64,000 nucleotides of DNA from an uncultured Clostridium sp. (GCA_947570695.1 CANOVB010000005.1:1-64000); one strand, 5' to 3'. Positions 43,925-52,117 are shown, numbered from the stretch's first letter. The notes: generated from the sequence alone by a model not told the origin. Numbers and translations are program-made.

Positions 43925-44115
43925 TGCAATAGGAAATTAGTATTTTTATATTATATAAAAGTTTTACTAAATATTGTACACAAATTAAATAATGTCAATA
44001 TTTTAGTATTGACATACTGATACTTTAATAGATAAGCTTAGGCAGTATCAGTAATTAGATATACGAACAAATTTATTGAAAGATCTTAGATATTCAGAGT
44101 TGTTCATTGTGAAAA
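43925..44115. repeat. Dispersed intergenic repeat, copy E, between riboswitch and mntP
   Basis: TTATATAAAAGTTTTACTAA then ATATTGTACACAAATT, ACTGATACTTTAATAG and ATACGAACAAATTTATTGAAA then TATTCAGAGTTGTTCA follow copy B block by block. It fills most of the 335 bases between the riboswitch terminator and the mntP start, so an active transcript must pass through it. Confidence 0.7.
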
Positions 44116-44250
44116 TATTGTACTTCAAATTCAATAAACATTTATGTTATTAATGGTGTATGGACAAAAAAATATTAAGTTTAAATATAAGAATTAAATG
44201 TTCTGCAATAAAAAAACAATCATAGTATTTAATTATAATAGGGGGAAAAT

Positions 44251-44823
44251 ATGGGAGTATTAGAAATTGTTTTTATTAGTATAGGACTTGCGATGGATGC
44301 TTTTGCTGTGTCTATTTGTAAAGGTCTATCAATGAAGAAAATGAATTGGAAAAAAGCTGGAATAATTGGATTATATTTTGGAGGTTTTCAAGCATTAATG
44401 CCTGCAGTAGGCTACTTTTTAGGAGTAGGATTTGAAAATAAAATAAAAAGTATAGATCATTGGATTGCATTTATATTATTATTTTTATTAGGTGCTAATA
44501 TGATAAAAGATGCAATTAAAGAAAATGATGAAGAAAAAGATAATAATGATGATACTGATTTTAAAACAATGATAGTTTTGGCAGTTGCTACAAGTATTGA
44601 TGCTTTAGCAGTGGGAATTACATTTGCATTTTTAAGTGTCAATATTTTACTTGCAATAGCAATAATAGGAATTATAACATTTATTATTTCAACTATTGGC
44701 GTTAAAATAGGAAATGTATTTGGAGATAAATATGAAAAAAAAGCAGAAATTGTTGGTGGAATTATTTTAATATTAATTGGTGTTGACATATTGCTAGAAC
44801 ATTTAGAAGTATTAATTTTTTAA
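44251..44823 (+). CDS. mntP: Manganese efflux pump MntP
   Basis: 190 aa, six transmembrane helices in two similar halves. The conserved membrane Asp residues appear in [14 protein letters not shown] (Asp16) and [14 protein letters not shown] (Asp117), as in MntP, which expels Mn2+. A charged loop ([14 protein letters not shown]) joins the halves. ATG 44251 follows AGGGGGAAAAT. Control by the upstream yybP-ykoY riboswitch fits induction at high manganese. Confidence 0.93.
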   Translation: MGVLEIVFISIGLAMDAFAVSICKGLSMKKMNWKKAGIIGLYFGGFQALMPAVGYFLGVGFENKIKSIDHWIAFILLFLLGANMIKDAIKENDEEKDNNDDTDFKTMIVLAVATSIDALAVGITFAFLSVNILLAIAIIGIITFIISTIGVKIGNVFGDKYEKKAEIVGGIILILIGVDILLEHLEVLIF

Positions 44824-44919
44824 ATTCTATGTTGAAAGATATATAGTAAAATTTAAAATTTGTGTTTTTATGAAATTTATGATAAAATAAAACATAACCA
44901 GTTTGAAAGAGGTGCGAAT

Positions 44920-45171
44920 ATGGAACGGACATATGAAAATTGTTCGGGTGTACAGGCATTAATATCAAGTACAAACCTGTCATTGCCTGAAGGAGCAGTG
45001 ACCTATCCAGGTGATTTTGAGGAAAGGGCAGAGGCATATATCATTGCTCAAGAACTTGGAATCAAGGCTGGAGTGGCTTATGGTATCTTTACTTATATGT
45101 TTTCTTATGCAGACTGCAAAGCTGTGCAGGAGCATATTCGTAAAAAGCGTGTAGAAGCGCATTACGATTAA
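44920..45171 (+). CDS. Hypothetical protein in a GC-rich island (83 aa)
   Basis: Not recognised. The protein starts MERTYENCSGVQALISST and contains AEAYIIAQELGIKAGVAYGI and a basic end (IRKKRVEAHYD); it is probably a small soluble helical protein. I use ATG 44920 behind GAAAGAGGTGCGAAT; the frame is open to 44860. Base composition is unlike the neighbours: one 60-base line (44941-45000) has 27 G or C (45%), where the surrounding genes are mostly below 30%. It has its own terminator. This points to recent transfer from a higher-GC Firmicute. Confidence 0.65.
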   Translation: MERTYENCSGVQALISSTNLSLPEGAVTYPGDFEERAEAYIIAQELGIKAGVAYGIFTYMFSYADCKAVQEHIRKKRVEAHYD

Positions 45172-45196
45172 GAAAATAGAGGAAGAACAGGTCATA

Positions 45197-45232
45197 AAAA
45201 CAGAGAAAGCTTGCAAAGGCTTCTCTGTTTTT
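45197..45232 (+). terminator. Terminator of the first GC-rich gene
   Basis: AAACAGAGAA and TTCTCTGTTT pair across AGCTTGCAAAGGC, followed by TTCC. Confidence 0.75.
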
Positions 45233-45245
45233 CCTTTTACTATAT

Positions 45246-45274
45246 TTGATACATTATGTAAATTGTGATATAAT
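45246..45274 (+). promoter_or_regulatory. Promoter of the second GC-rich gene
   Basis: TTGATA (45246-45251), 17-base spacer, TATAAT (45269-45274) with TGA before it. The leader then folds GCCC-AATAA-GGGC just ahead of the GGGAGG ribosome-binding site. Confidence 0.75.
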
Positions 45275-45331
45275 AAATTTGTAAGTCCTTATAACCAAAA
45301 CATCGCCCAATAAGGGCAGGGAGGAAAAGAC

Positions 45332-45805
45332 ATGATTAAGTATCCAAGCTATGAGGAAGTGCACGACCAACTGGTGAAAGAGTTTGCAAATTATCCGGTG
45401 GAAATTTCGACCGATGAAATTTCTAATTTAAGCCAGGTGGTGAGCAGCTATTTTACTGAGATGATGGATAAAGCCTATGAGGGATTTGCCATCCATACTC
45501 AGGAAACGCCGTGCATTTCTGTGTGCCGCTGGCAGACAGAAGAAATCAGAAGTGAGCGTATGTACTACTCGATGGACTACAGTTCCGTCAGCATTAGGAG
45601 TTTGGACTACGCCCATCTGACGATTCATGTTGTTGTTGCCTGGGGCGTAAAGCGCGTCGAGCTCCACTTTGTGGCCCCCATGACCGACGGAGAGAAAACC
45701 GATCTGAGTGACCGTATCGACGATGTCATGAAAAGACTGAACATTGGGGCGGAAAACAGTGGGGATATCAAGAAAATGATTATGGCAAGAGCTTGCCAGA
45801 GCTGA
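45332..45805 (+). CDS. Hypothetical protein in a GC-rich island (157 aa)
   Basis: Not recognised. Soluble, starting MIKYPSYEEVHDQLVKEFAN, with HTQETPCISVCRWQTEE and a beta-rich YAHLTIHVVVAWGVKRVELH segment. Two hand-counted 60-base lines hold 26 (45361-45420) and 34 (45661-45720) G or C, 43% and 57%, far above the surroundings, and codons end in G or C much more often. It has its own promoter, GGGAGGAAAAGAC site and terminator. Likely foreign single-gene insert; no transposase is visible. No function can be assigned. Confidence 0.7.
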   Translation: MIKYPSYEEVHDQLVKEFANYPVEISTDEISNLSQVVSSYFTEMMDKAYEGFAIHTQETPCISVCRWQTEEIRSERMYYSMDYSSVSIRSLDYAHLTIHVVVAWGVKRVELHFVAPMTDGEKTDLSDRIDDVMKRLNIGAENSGDIKKMIMARACQS

Positions 45806-45864
45806 TCTTGACTTCCTCATAAAGCAAATGTCTTAATAGTAAAAATCGTGTTGTAGCAAAAGGA

Positions 45865-45910
45865 AAAAGTCGGACGCTGGGGGGATTCCTCCAGCGTTTT
45901 GACTTTTTAT
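45865..45910 (+). terminator. GC-rich terminator of the second island gene
   Basis: AAAAAGTC (45865) and GACTTTTT (45901) flank an inner ACGCTGG/CCAGCGT stem with a further GGA/TCC pairing, a long hairpin ending in T-residues. Confidence 0.85.
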
Positions 45911-45968
45911 GAATTTTATTATATTAAAATAATAGGAGAAAAATTAAAGAGATATAGAACAAACAACA

Positions 45969-45995
45969 AAAACTCGCTAAGAAAATTAGCGAGTT
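45969..45995 (-). terminator. Terminator of the rplM-rpsI operon
   Basis: AAACTCGCTAA and TTAGCGAGTTT form an 11-bp stem; on the minus strand it is followed by TTTGTTGTTTG. Confidence 0.85.
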
Positions 45996-46011
45996 TAGTA
46001 TTTTTATAAAA

Positions 46012-46416
46012 TTATCTCTTAGAGAATTGTGGAGCTTTTCTAGCTTTTTTAAGACCGTATTTTTTTCTTTCTTTCATTCTTGGATCTCTTGTTAAGAAGC
46101 CATTAGCTTTTAGAATTGGTCTGAATTCTGAATTTGCTTCATTTAAAGCTCTAGAAATTCCATGTCTGATAGCACCAGCCTGACCTGTATAACCACCACC
46201 AACAACTTTTACTATAACATCATATTTCCCAACTGTATTTGTAACAGCAAAAGGTTGATTTACAATAACTTTTAATATTTCTGTTCCGAAATATTCATCT
46301 AATTTTTTTCCATTAACAGTGATTTCACCTTTACCAGGCATTAATCTTACTCTTGCGATTGATTCTTTTCTTCTTCCTGTTCCTTGGAATACAATATTTT
46401 CAGATTTTTTTGCCAT
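46012..46416 (-). CDS. rpsI: 30S ribosomal protein S9
   Basis: 134 aa. [20 protein letters not shown] near the start, [18 protein letters not shown] and the C-terminal [18 protein letters not shown] with the final SKR are S9 signatures; the tail reaches the tRNA in the P site. ATG 46416 follows GGGAGGTAAAATAAA, which overlaps the rplM stop, so the two are coupled. It is followed directly by a terminator. Confidence 0.98.
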   Translation of the reverse strand: MAKKSENIVFQGTGRRKESIARVRLMPGKGEITVNGKKLDEYFGTEILKVIVNQPFAVTNTVGKYDVIVKVVGGGYTGQAGAIRHGISRALNEANSEFRPILKANGFLTRDPRMKERKKYGLKKARKAPQFSKR

Positions 46417-46417
46417 T

Positions 46418-46855
46418 TTATTTTACCTCCCAAACTTCTGGTTTTTGAGCTATATTTTCATGTTCATTACCTGCGTAAACTCTTAATTTTTTAATCATTT
46501 GTCTTCCTAATCTTGTATGAGGAAGCATTCCTTTTACAGCTAAAAACATAGCTTTTTCAGGAGTATTGTCCATCATTACTCTAGCTGGAGTTTCTTTCAT
46601 TCCTCCAATATATCCTGAATGATGTCTATAAACTTTTTGATCTAATTTATGACCTGTTAAAACAGCATTTTTACAATTTGTTACTATTACATAATCTCCA
46701 ACATCTTCGTTTGGTGTATATGTTGGTTTGTGTTTTCCTCTTAATAGTTTTGCAACCTCAGTAGCAACTCTACCTAATGATTTATCAGTTGCATCTATTA
46801 TATACCATTTTCTTTCAATTTCGCCTTTTTTTGGGCTATATGTAGTATTATTCAT
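46418..46855 (-). CDS. rplM: 50S ribosomal protein L13
   Basis: 145 aa. [20 protein letters not shown] and [20 protein letters not shown], then [19 protein letters not shown] identify L13. ATG 46855 follows GGAGGGTATTAATACC; a second ATG six codons upstream contains that ribosome-binding site and is rejected. It heads the rplM-rpsI operon and is preceded by a probable L13 leader. Confidence 0.97.
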   Translation of the reverse strand: MNNTTYSPKKGEIERKWYIIDATDKSLGRVATEVAKLLRGKHKPTYTPNEDVGDYVIVTNCKNAVLTGHKLDQKVYRHHSGYIGGMKETPARVMMDNTPEKAMFLAVKGMLPHTRLGRQMIKKLRVYAGNEHENIAQKPEVWEVK

Positions 46856-46873
46856 GGTATTAATACCCTCCAT

Positions 46874-46957
46874 TCAAATTTAAAAATAATAGTAAATTGT
46901 ATAGTTTATAACTACCGGGGAGAAGTTACAAAATATAACTATTTACATATAATGCTT
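46874..46957 (-). promoter_or_regulatory. Probable L13 leader RNA
   Basis: Read on the minus strand, the untranslated leader contains GTAAATAGTTATA, a CTCCCC core, and TATAAACTATACAATTTAC, whose ends pair imperfectly. Firmicute rplM genes often carry such an autoregulatory L13 leader. Assigned by position and partial pairing only. Confidence 0.5.
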
Positions 46958-46961
46958 AATT

Positions 46962-46990
46962 ATTCTAATACAAAATACTATAAAAGTCAA
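46962..46990 (-). promoter_or_regulatory. Promoter of rplM-rpsI
   Basis: On the minus strand TTGACT (46985-46990), 17-base spacer, TAGAAT (46962-46967), about 110 bp before rplM. Confidence 0.75.
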
Positions 46991-47086
46991 GCTTTTTTAT
47001 GAAAAATAAGCCGAAAATTTTATGTTCATTAAAAAAATAATAATAATTAAAAATTAATAAACATGAAACAATTTTACCAAACTTGA

Positions 47087-47133
47087 CAAATAAGTAATGC
47101 TAATATTAAGAAAATATTGACATTACTTATTTG
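47087..47133 (-). terminator. Terminator of the M20 hydrolase gene
   Basis: CAAATAAGTAATG (47087 on) pairs with CATTACTTATTTG (to 47133) and AATATT pairs inside, giving a 21-bp stem with two mismatches. It separates the hydrolase gene from the rplM promoter. Confidence 0.7.
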
Positions 47134-47164
47134 TTTATTTAAAACTTTATTTTTTAGTTTCAAT

Positions 47165-48790
47165 TTATTTTTCAAAATCTTGTTCAAAGTCGTTTTTAAA
47201 TTTATTCATTCTTTGCATAATCAAAGTATTGTATACATCCGAACCAATAGTAATAGCTTCTCTAGTAGTTCTTTCTTGTGGATTATGACTTCCTCCTTCT
47301 GAAGGAATAAAGAAAAGAATTCTTTTTCCAGTTTTATTAGAAGAAGGAAGCACGCATGCTAAATCATGACCAGGCCAAGAATGCATAATTTGGCAAGGAT
47401 ATTTTTTTATGTCACATATTGATTTCAAATCTTCTAAAAGTTCATTACTTGTTTGCATAGGATTTCCAGAGGATGTAATTCTAAAGTGAATAGAATCTTT
47501 TTTTGACGGATTGTTTCTTTGTATATCTTTTAGCATTTCAAAAACTGTATTTTTTGTAACTTCTGATGTTGCAGGTGTTTGCTGTCTAATATCAACAAAA
47601 AGTTCTGAAAAAGGACTTTGTTCAATAATAGCCCATTCTGGATCAGATATTTCAAAGGATACATTAGTTTTTTCTTGAACATCTTCGGCAAAAGCTTTAA
47701 CTATTCCTAAAGCAGCTTGTGGCTCAACACGTAAAACTAAGTTAGCATTGTCTTGAATTTGATTTGCGCCCCATTTTTCTGTAGATGTTCCCAAAAATTC
47801 AAAATATAAATTAGGATTTTCCTGTTTTAGTTTGTCTAGCTTTAAAATAAGTTCTGAAAGACCTAAAACAGCATCTTTTCTTCTATCCATTGGTGTAGCA
47901 CCTGAATGGTCACTTGCGCCAATAGATGTTATTTTTACTAAATTATTATTTTCACTTCTTACAAGTGTTTGTTTAGAAGCTCCAGAAATTGAATCAAATT
48001 GTGGAATTGTTATTCTAAGCATTTCTTCTGAATTATCACCTTTTGAACTAACAGCAAGATTATTAAGAGCTGATATAATTCTTGCAGAAGTTACTATAGA
48101 ATCTTTACCATTTATGTATATAGTGCCACGTAAAGGTTTTCCGATTGAATCAACTATTCCTATTGAGTTGTCTGAATCAGATAATATTTGAGATTGCTCA
48201 ATATGAGATTCAATAGCTTCTGAGATTTCTTTTTCTGATAAAACTTTATCTACTAATTCTATGTTATTTAAATCTATACCATATTCAGATAAATGAGAGA
48301 ATATATAACCTTTATATTCGGAAACAGCATCTGCAAAACTGATTCCATTTTTATCTTTTAGATTTGATAATTGTTCAAAAGATAAATCGCCACTAAGGTA
48401 ATAACTTCCTAGGCATGCGGAACTAAAACGAGTAGATTCTTCACAAGCATATATAACAGTTTTTAGATTACCATATTGTTTTGAAGAAGTACTTTTGAAA
48501 TTTTCAGCTGCATTTAATGCCATATATACACCAACTGGACCGTCAAATTGACCGCCATTTGTAACAGAATCTGTATGAGAACCCATTACTAAACTTTTAT
48601 TTTGAGAAAAGTTTGCAGGAAAAGTACCACAAATATTTCCTACATCATCTATATAAATTTGCATTCCTAAATCTTGCATAGCTTTTATACATTTTAATTT
48701 ATATTTTGCATCTTCTTCTGTATAGGCAATACGATTTACTGCTTCATGATTTTCAAAGTTAAAGAAATCATCAATATTTATTATTCCCAT
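47165..48790 (-). CDS. M20 family Zn-dependent amidase/hydantoinase-type hydrolase
   Basis: 541 aa on the minus strand. The M20 metal site is visible: GSHTDSV (His72), GGQFDGPVGVY (Asp83) and CEESTRFSSACLGS (Glu117/118). The last two blocks, with GASDHSGATPMDRRKDA, match the allantoate amidohydrolase/N-carbamoyl-L-amino acid hydrolase branch rather than plain peptidases. The family is usually about 410 aa; this one is longer, with extra segments around residues 140-200 and 350-450. C-terminal HSWPGHDLACV and GGSHNPQERT supply the remaining ligands. ATG 48790 follows TAGGAGGATTAA. It may release nitrogen from ureides or carbamoyl amino acids. Confidence 0.87.
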   Translation of the reverse strand: MGIINIDDFFNFENHEAVNRIAYTEEDAKYKLKCIKAMQDLGMQIYIDDVGNICGTFPANFSQNKSLVMGSHTDSVTNGGQFDGPVGVYMALNAAENFKSTSSKQYGNLKTVIYACEESTRFSSACLGSYYLSGDLSFEQLSNLKDKNGISFADAVSEYKGYIFSHLSEYGIDLNNIELVDKVLSEKEISEAIESHIEQSQILSDSDNSIGIVDSIGKPLRGTIYINGKDSIVTSARIISALNNLAVSSKGDNSEEMLRITIPQFDSISGASKQTLVRSENNNLVKITSIGASDHSGATPMDRRKDAVLGLSELILKLDKLKQENPNLYFEFLGTSTEKWGANQIQDNANLVLRVEPQAALGIVKAFAEDVQEKTNVSFEISDPEWAIIEQSPFSELFVDIRQQTPATSEVTKNTVFEMLKDIQRNNPSKKDSIHFRITSSGNPMQTSNELLEDLKSICDIKKYPCQIMHSWPGHDLACVLPSSNKTGKRILFFIPSEGGSHNPQERTTREAITIGSDVYNTLIMQRMNKFKNDFEQDFEK

Positions 48791-48945
48791 TTAATCCTCC
48801 TATATTTACTAAAATAAATGATAAATGAAATTATAACACGAAAATGCTAGAAATTCAAGGAATAGAAGAAAATTATATAAAACTATTGCAAAAAAAATTT
48901 TTTATGATAGAATGTAGCAAAAAGATGTTTGGAGGAAAAACGAAA

Positions 48946-49548
48946 ATGTTTGCTTATATAAAGGGAAAAGTAGAAGAAAAATCAAGTAATTATGTAGTTA
49001 TAGATGTAGGTGGAATTGGATATAAAATTTTTATGTCTAATATTTCCATAAATGAAATTGGTGAAATAGGAAAAACTATAAAAGTACATACATATTATTA
49101 TGTAAGAGAAGATAATATTAGTTTATATGGTTTTTTAACAAAAGAAGAATTAAGAATGTTTGAACTTTTATTATCTGTTAGTGGAATTGGAGCTAAATCT
49201 GCAATAGCAATGCTTTCAAATATTACTCCTTCAAGCTTTGCTCTTGCTGTTATTTCAAATGATATTGTAAAATTAAAAAAGGTTCCAGGTATTGGTGCAA
49301 AAACAGCACAAAGGATAGTATTAGAGTTACAAGATAAATTAAAAGCAGAACAAGAACTTACATCTGATGATATGCCTGAGATTGTAGAAGTAGATAGTAA
49401 TGAAAATGTAGTAGAGGCAACAGCAGCTCTTCAGATTTTGGGATATAACAAGAAAGAAATTGATAAAATGTTTGAAAAAGTTGATAAATCAGACTTATCT
49501 GTTGAAGATTTAATAAAAAAAGGATTATCATTACTTGCAAGAAATTAA
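48946..49548 (+). CDS. ruvA: Holliday junction branch migration protein RuvA
   Basis: 200 aa, normal. MFAYIKGKVEEKSSNYVVID starts the OB fold; SVSGIGAKSAIAML and VPGIGAKTAQRIVLEL are the two helix-hairpin-helix motifs that hold the junction; the C-terminal domain III (AALQILGYNKKEIDKMFEKV) binds RuvB. I start at ATG 48946 behind TTTGGAGGAAAAA; the frame is open for 34 codons more, but these are not RuvA-like. ruvB is not next to it; rarA follows 75 bp downstream. Confidence 0.96.
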   Translation: MFAYIKGKVEEKSSNYVVIDVGGIGYKIFMSNISINEIGEIGKTIKVHTYYYVREDNISLYGFLTKEELRMFELLLSVSGIGAKSAIAMLSNITPSSFALAVISNDIVKLKKVPGIGAKTAQRIVLELQDKLKAEQELTSDDMPEIVEVDSNENVVEATAALQILGYNKKEIDKMFEKVDKSDLSVEDLIKKGLSLLARN

Positions 49549-49623
49549 AAATAAGATTACAAAGCAATATTAATTTTATATTTTAATGTAGTGTAACAAG
49601 GATATTTAGAAAGGAAAGAACAT

Positions 49624-50865
49624 ATGGATTTAAATCAACCATTAGCCTATAGAATGCGACCTAAGTCTTTAGAGGAATTTGTTGGTCAAGAACATGTAGT
49701 AGGACAAGATAAGTTATTATATAGAACTATAAAGGCAGATAGATTATCTAGTTTGATTTTATGGGGGCCTCCAGGTTGTGGGAAAACATCACTTGCAAAA
49801 GTTATTAGTGAAACAACAAAATATAAATTTACTAAAATAAATGCTGTAACATCAGGTGTTGGAGACATAAAAAAGGCTATTGAAGAGGCGGATAATCCAT
49901 TACTTAATCCAAGTGGAAAATGTATATTATTTATTGACGAGATACATAGATTTAATAAACTTCAACAAGATGCATTACTACCTTATGTAGAAGATGGTAC
50001 AGTAATTTTAATTGGTGCAACTACAGAAAATCCATATTTTGAAGTTAATAAAGCTTTAATATCAAGGTCAATGGTTATAAAACTGGAGCCTTTAAAAAAA
50101 CAGGATATTTTTAAAGTTTTAAAAAATACTATTACAAGTAAAGAAGGGCTAGGCTCATATAATATAAAAATTTCTGATGAAACTTTAGAAATAATCGCAG
50201 ATGTTTCTGGTGGAGATGTTAGAACAGCTTTAAATGGATTAGAAATAGCTGTTCTAACAACAAAAATGAATTCAGAAGGTATTATTGAAATTACAAATGA
50301 AATTGCAAGTCAAAGTTTAAATAAAAGAAAAGCTATGTTTGATAAATCTGGAGATAGCCATTATGATAATATTAGTGCATTTATAAAATCAATGAGAGGA
50401 AGCGACCCAGATGCTACAGTATTTTATCTTGCAAGAGCTATTAATGGAGGGGAAGATCCTGTATTTTTAGCAAGAAGAATTGTTATTGCAGCAGCAGAAG
50501 ATGTAGGCCTTGCAAATCCTAATGCTTTGGTTGTTGCTACTTCTGCAATGCAAGCGGTAACAATGGTTGGAATGCCAGAAGCTAGAATTATATTATCTGA
50601 AGCAGCAGTTTATATTGCAAATTCTAAAAAATCTAATGCTTCTTATAATGCTATAAATGCGGCAATAGCAGATGTTTCAAGTAAAGATACTGGAACTATA
50701 CCAATGCATATAAGAAACGCCCCTGCAGAAGGAATGCAAGAGTTTGGATATGGAGAAGGATATAAATATCCTCATGATTATCCAGGACATTGGGTTGAAC
50801 AACAATATTTACCAGATAAAATGCTTGGAACAAAATATTTTATTAAAGATGAAAATATTGAATAA
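49624..50865 (+). CDS. rarA: Replication-associated recombination protein A (RarA/MgsA)
   Basis: 413 aa AAA+ ATPase. LAYRMRPKSLEEFVGQEHVV opens it, with Walker A WGPPGCGKTS (residues 47-56), Walker B CILFIDEIHRFNK and sensor 1 LIGATTENPYFEVN. The C-terminal tetramerisation region has RGSDPDATVFYLARAINGGE and ends GYKYPHDYPGHWVEQQYLP, which is specific for RarA. It acts at stalled replication forks. ATG 49624 follows AGAAAGGAAAGAACAT. Pairing with ruvA makes a small recombination unit. Confidence 0.95.
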   Translation: MDLNQPLAYRMRPKSLEEFVGQEHVVGQDKLLYRTIKADRLSSLILWGPPGCGKTSLAKVISETTKYKFTKINAVTSGVGDIKKAIEEADNPLLNPSGKCILFIDEIHRFNKLQQDALLPYVEDGTVILIGATTENPYFEVNKALISRSMVIKLEPLKKQDIFKVLKNTITSKEGLGSYNIKISDETLEIIADVSGGDVRTALNGLEIAVLTTKMNSEGIIEITNEIASQSLNKRKAMFDKSGDSHYDNISAFIKSMRGSDPDATVFYLARAINGGEDPVFLARRIVIAAAEDVGLANPNALVVATSAMQAVTMVGMPEARIILSEAAVYIANSKKSNASYNAINAAIADVSSKDTGTIPMHIRNAPAEGMQEFGYGEGYKYPHDYPGHWVEQQYLPDKMLGTKYFIKDENIE

Positions 50866-50955
50866 AAAAGTGTAAGAAATTTAATGTGTAAAAACAATAA
50901 ATATATATTAATTAAATTTAAAATAGTAAATAAAGAATAATTAAATAAATTTTGC

Positions 50956-50989
50956 AAAAAATACTCTTATGAAAAAGAGTATTTTTTTA
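50956..50989 (+). terminator. Terminator of rarA overlapping the next start codon
   Basis: AAAAAATACTCTT (50956-50968) pairs perfectly with AAGAGTATTTTTT (50975-50987), followed by T and AT. The loop ATGAAA is the start of the next reading frame (ATG 50969), so terminator and coding region overlap. Confidence 0.8.
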
Positions 50990-51325
50990 TGTATGATTGC
51001 AGGATTTTTTGCTGGGATAATTAGTGGCTTTTTTGGAGCAGGAGGAGGACTTATACTAGTTCCATTTATGACTTTAATACTTAAAGAAAATGAAGTTACT
51101 GCTAGAGCGACTACAATTATGTGTATATTTTTTATGGTTTTTACAAGTTCGTTTTTTTATTTTAAAGAAAAATCGATTGATTGGTGGATAGCTGGAAAAT
51201 GTGCGTTTGGTGGGATAATAGGTGGATATATTGGATCTAAACTATTAATTAATTTAGATAAAAAAGTTCTAGAAATATTATTTATTATTTTTTTGATTTA
51301 TGCAGGAATAAAAATGATTTTATAA
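50969..51325 (+). CDS. TauE/SafE family half-transporter, first
   Basis: 118 aa with about four helices. IAGFFAGIISGFFGAGGGLI (residues 10-29) is the TauE/SafE signature. Full-length members have two such halves in about 250 aa; here the halves are two genes, and this is the first. The family exports sulfite or other anions. The ATG at 50969 lies in the loop of the rarA terminator and has no ribosome-binding site; ATG 50993 is possible but also unsupported, so how it is expressed is unclear. Confidence 0.8.
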   Translation: MKKSIFLCMIAGFFAGIISGFFGAGGGLILVPFMTLILKENEVTARATTIMCIFFMVFTSSFFYFKEKSIDWWIAGKCAFGGIIGGYIGSKLLINLDKKVLEILFIIFLIYAGIKMIL

Positions 51326-51405
51326 ATACTTTGCAAAATTAATATAAAATATAAATATCCTTTTTAGAAGTAAGATAACTATAATTAAAGGGAGAGAATT
51401 AATTT

Positions 51406-51789
51406 ATGAAAGAAATTTTGATAGGAGGAATATCTGGAACAGTTGCCGCTTTGGGAATGGGAGGAGGTACTATATTAATTTTACTATTAGGGCTATTTAC
51501 TGAAATGGGGCAACATTTAATTCAAGGAACAAATTTAATTTTTTTTATACCAACCTCAATAATAGCGATTTTAATGAATATTAAAAATAAAACAATTAAT
51601 TATAAAAGAGCGTCTATTATAATTATTTCTGGAATTATTGGAGCAATCATAGGAAGTAAAATTTCTTTTAAAATAGAAAATCAAAATCTAAAAAAGTATT
51701 TTGGAATTTTTTTACTTTGTATAGCATTTTTTGAAATTTATTCATTTTTTAAACAGTATATATTAAGTAAAAAAGAAAATAATAGTTAA
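51406..51789 (+). CDS. TauE/SafE family half-transporter, second
   Basis: 127 aa with about four helices. IGGISGTVAALGMGGGTILI (residues 6-25) repeats the signature of the preceding gene, so the two products probably form a heterodimer equal to one full TauE/SafE carrier. The tail is basic (LSKKENNS). ATG 51406 follows AAAGGGAGAGAATTAATTT, a good site, unlike the first half. Confidence 0.82.
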   Translation: MKEILIGGISGTVAALGMGGGTILILLLGLFTEMGQHLIQGTNLIFFIPTSIIAILMNIKNKTINYKRASIIIISGIIGAIIGSKISFKIENQNLKKYFGIFLLCIAFFEIYSFFKQYILSKKENNS

Positions 51790-51945
51790 TAGAACAAAAA
51801 AGGAGATTATGATGATTGCAAAATAAAAATGCAAATGTTCTCGTCATTGTTCTATGCGTTGATTTTGTAAAACAAAATCGTGTGCAATTTTGGCGAAGCC
51901 TTTAGTATAGAAATTGTGAAGCAATTTTCTATAATATAAAATAAA
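51786..51945. repeat. Dispersed intergenic repeat, copy G (inverted)
   Basis: Read on the minus strand it gives ATTATAGAAAATTGCTTCAC, AATTTCTATACTAAAGGCTTCG, TAGAACAATGACGAGAACAT and TCCTTTTTTGTTCT, matching copy A in the same order. The apparent GGAG-ATGATG start near 51803-51813 belongs to the repeat, not to a gene. Confidence 0.75.
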
Positions 51946-51961
51946 AAAAGGGGGAAAAATT

Positions 51962-52105
51962 ATGAGTTTTGTAAAAGGTATTATGATAGGTTCTTTAATT
52001 ACAGCTGGTACAATGATGATGTATTCAGAAGGACTAGATGAAAACAAAAAGAAAATGATGAAAAAGGGAAAACAAATAGCTAAAAGAATAAAAATGGCTA
52101 TGTAA
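51962..52105 (+). CDS. Small membrane-associated protein (YtxH-like, 47 aa)
   Basis: 47 aa. The first 20 residues (MSFVKGIMIGSLITAGTMMM) form a short hydrophobic helix, followed by a lysine-rich amphipathic tail (KKMMKKGKQIAKRIKMAM). The layout is like short YtxH-type proteins of Clostridia; function unknown. ATG 51962 follows AAGGGGGAAAAATT, a strong site, and a terminator follows. Too short for similarity alone to be decisive. Confidence 0.7.
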   Translation: MSFVKGIMIGSLITAGTMMMYSEGLDENKKKMMKKGKQIAKRIKMAM

Positions 52106-52117
52106 ATTCGAACATAA

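Noticed and set aside
45428..45820. Minus-strand 130-codon frame over the 157-aa island gene
   Set aside because: The plus-strand frame has the promoter, GGGAGG site and terminator in the right order; the minus frame has none of these.
51803..51826. AAAGGAGATTATGATGATTG resembling a gene start after the second TauE/SafE gene
   Set aside because: The frame stops after a few codons, and the sequence is part of the inverted dispersed repeat copy.
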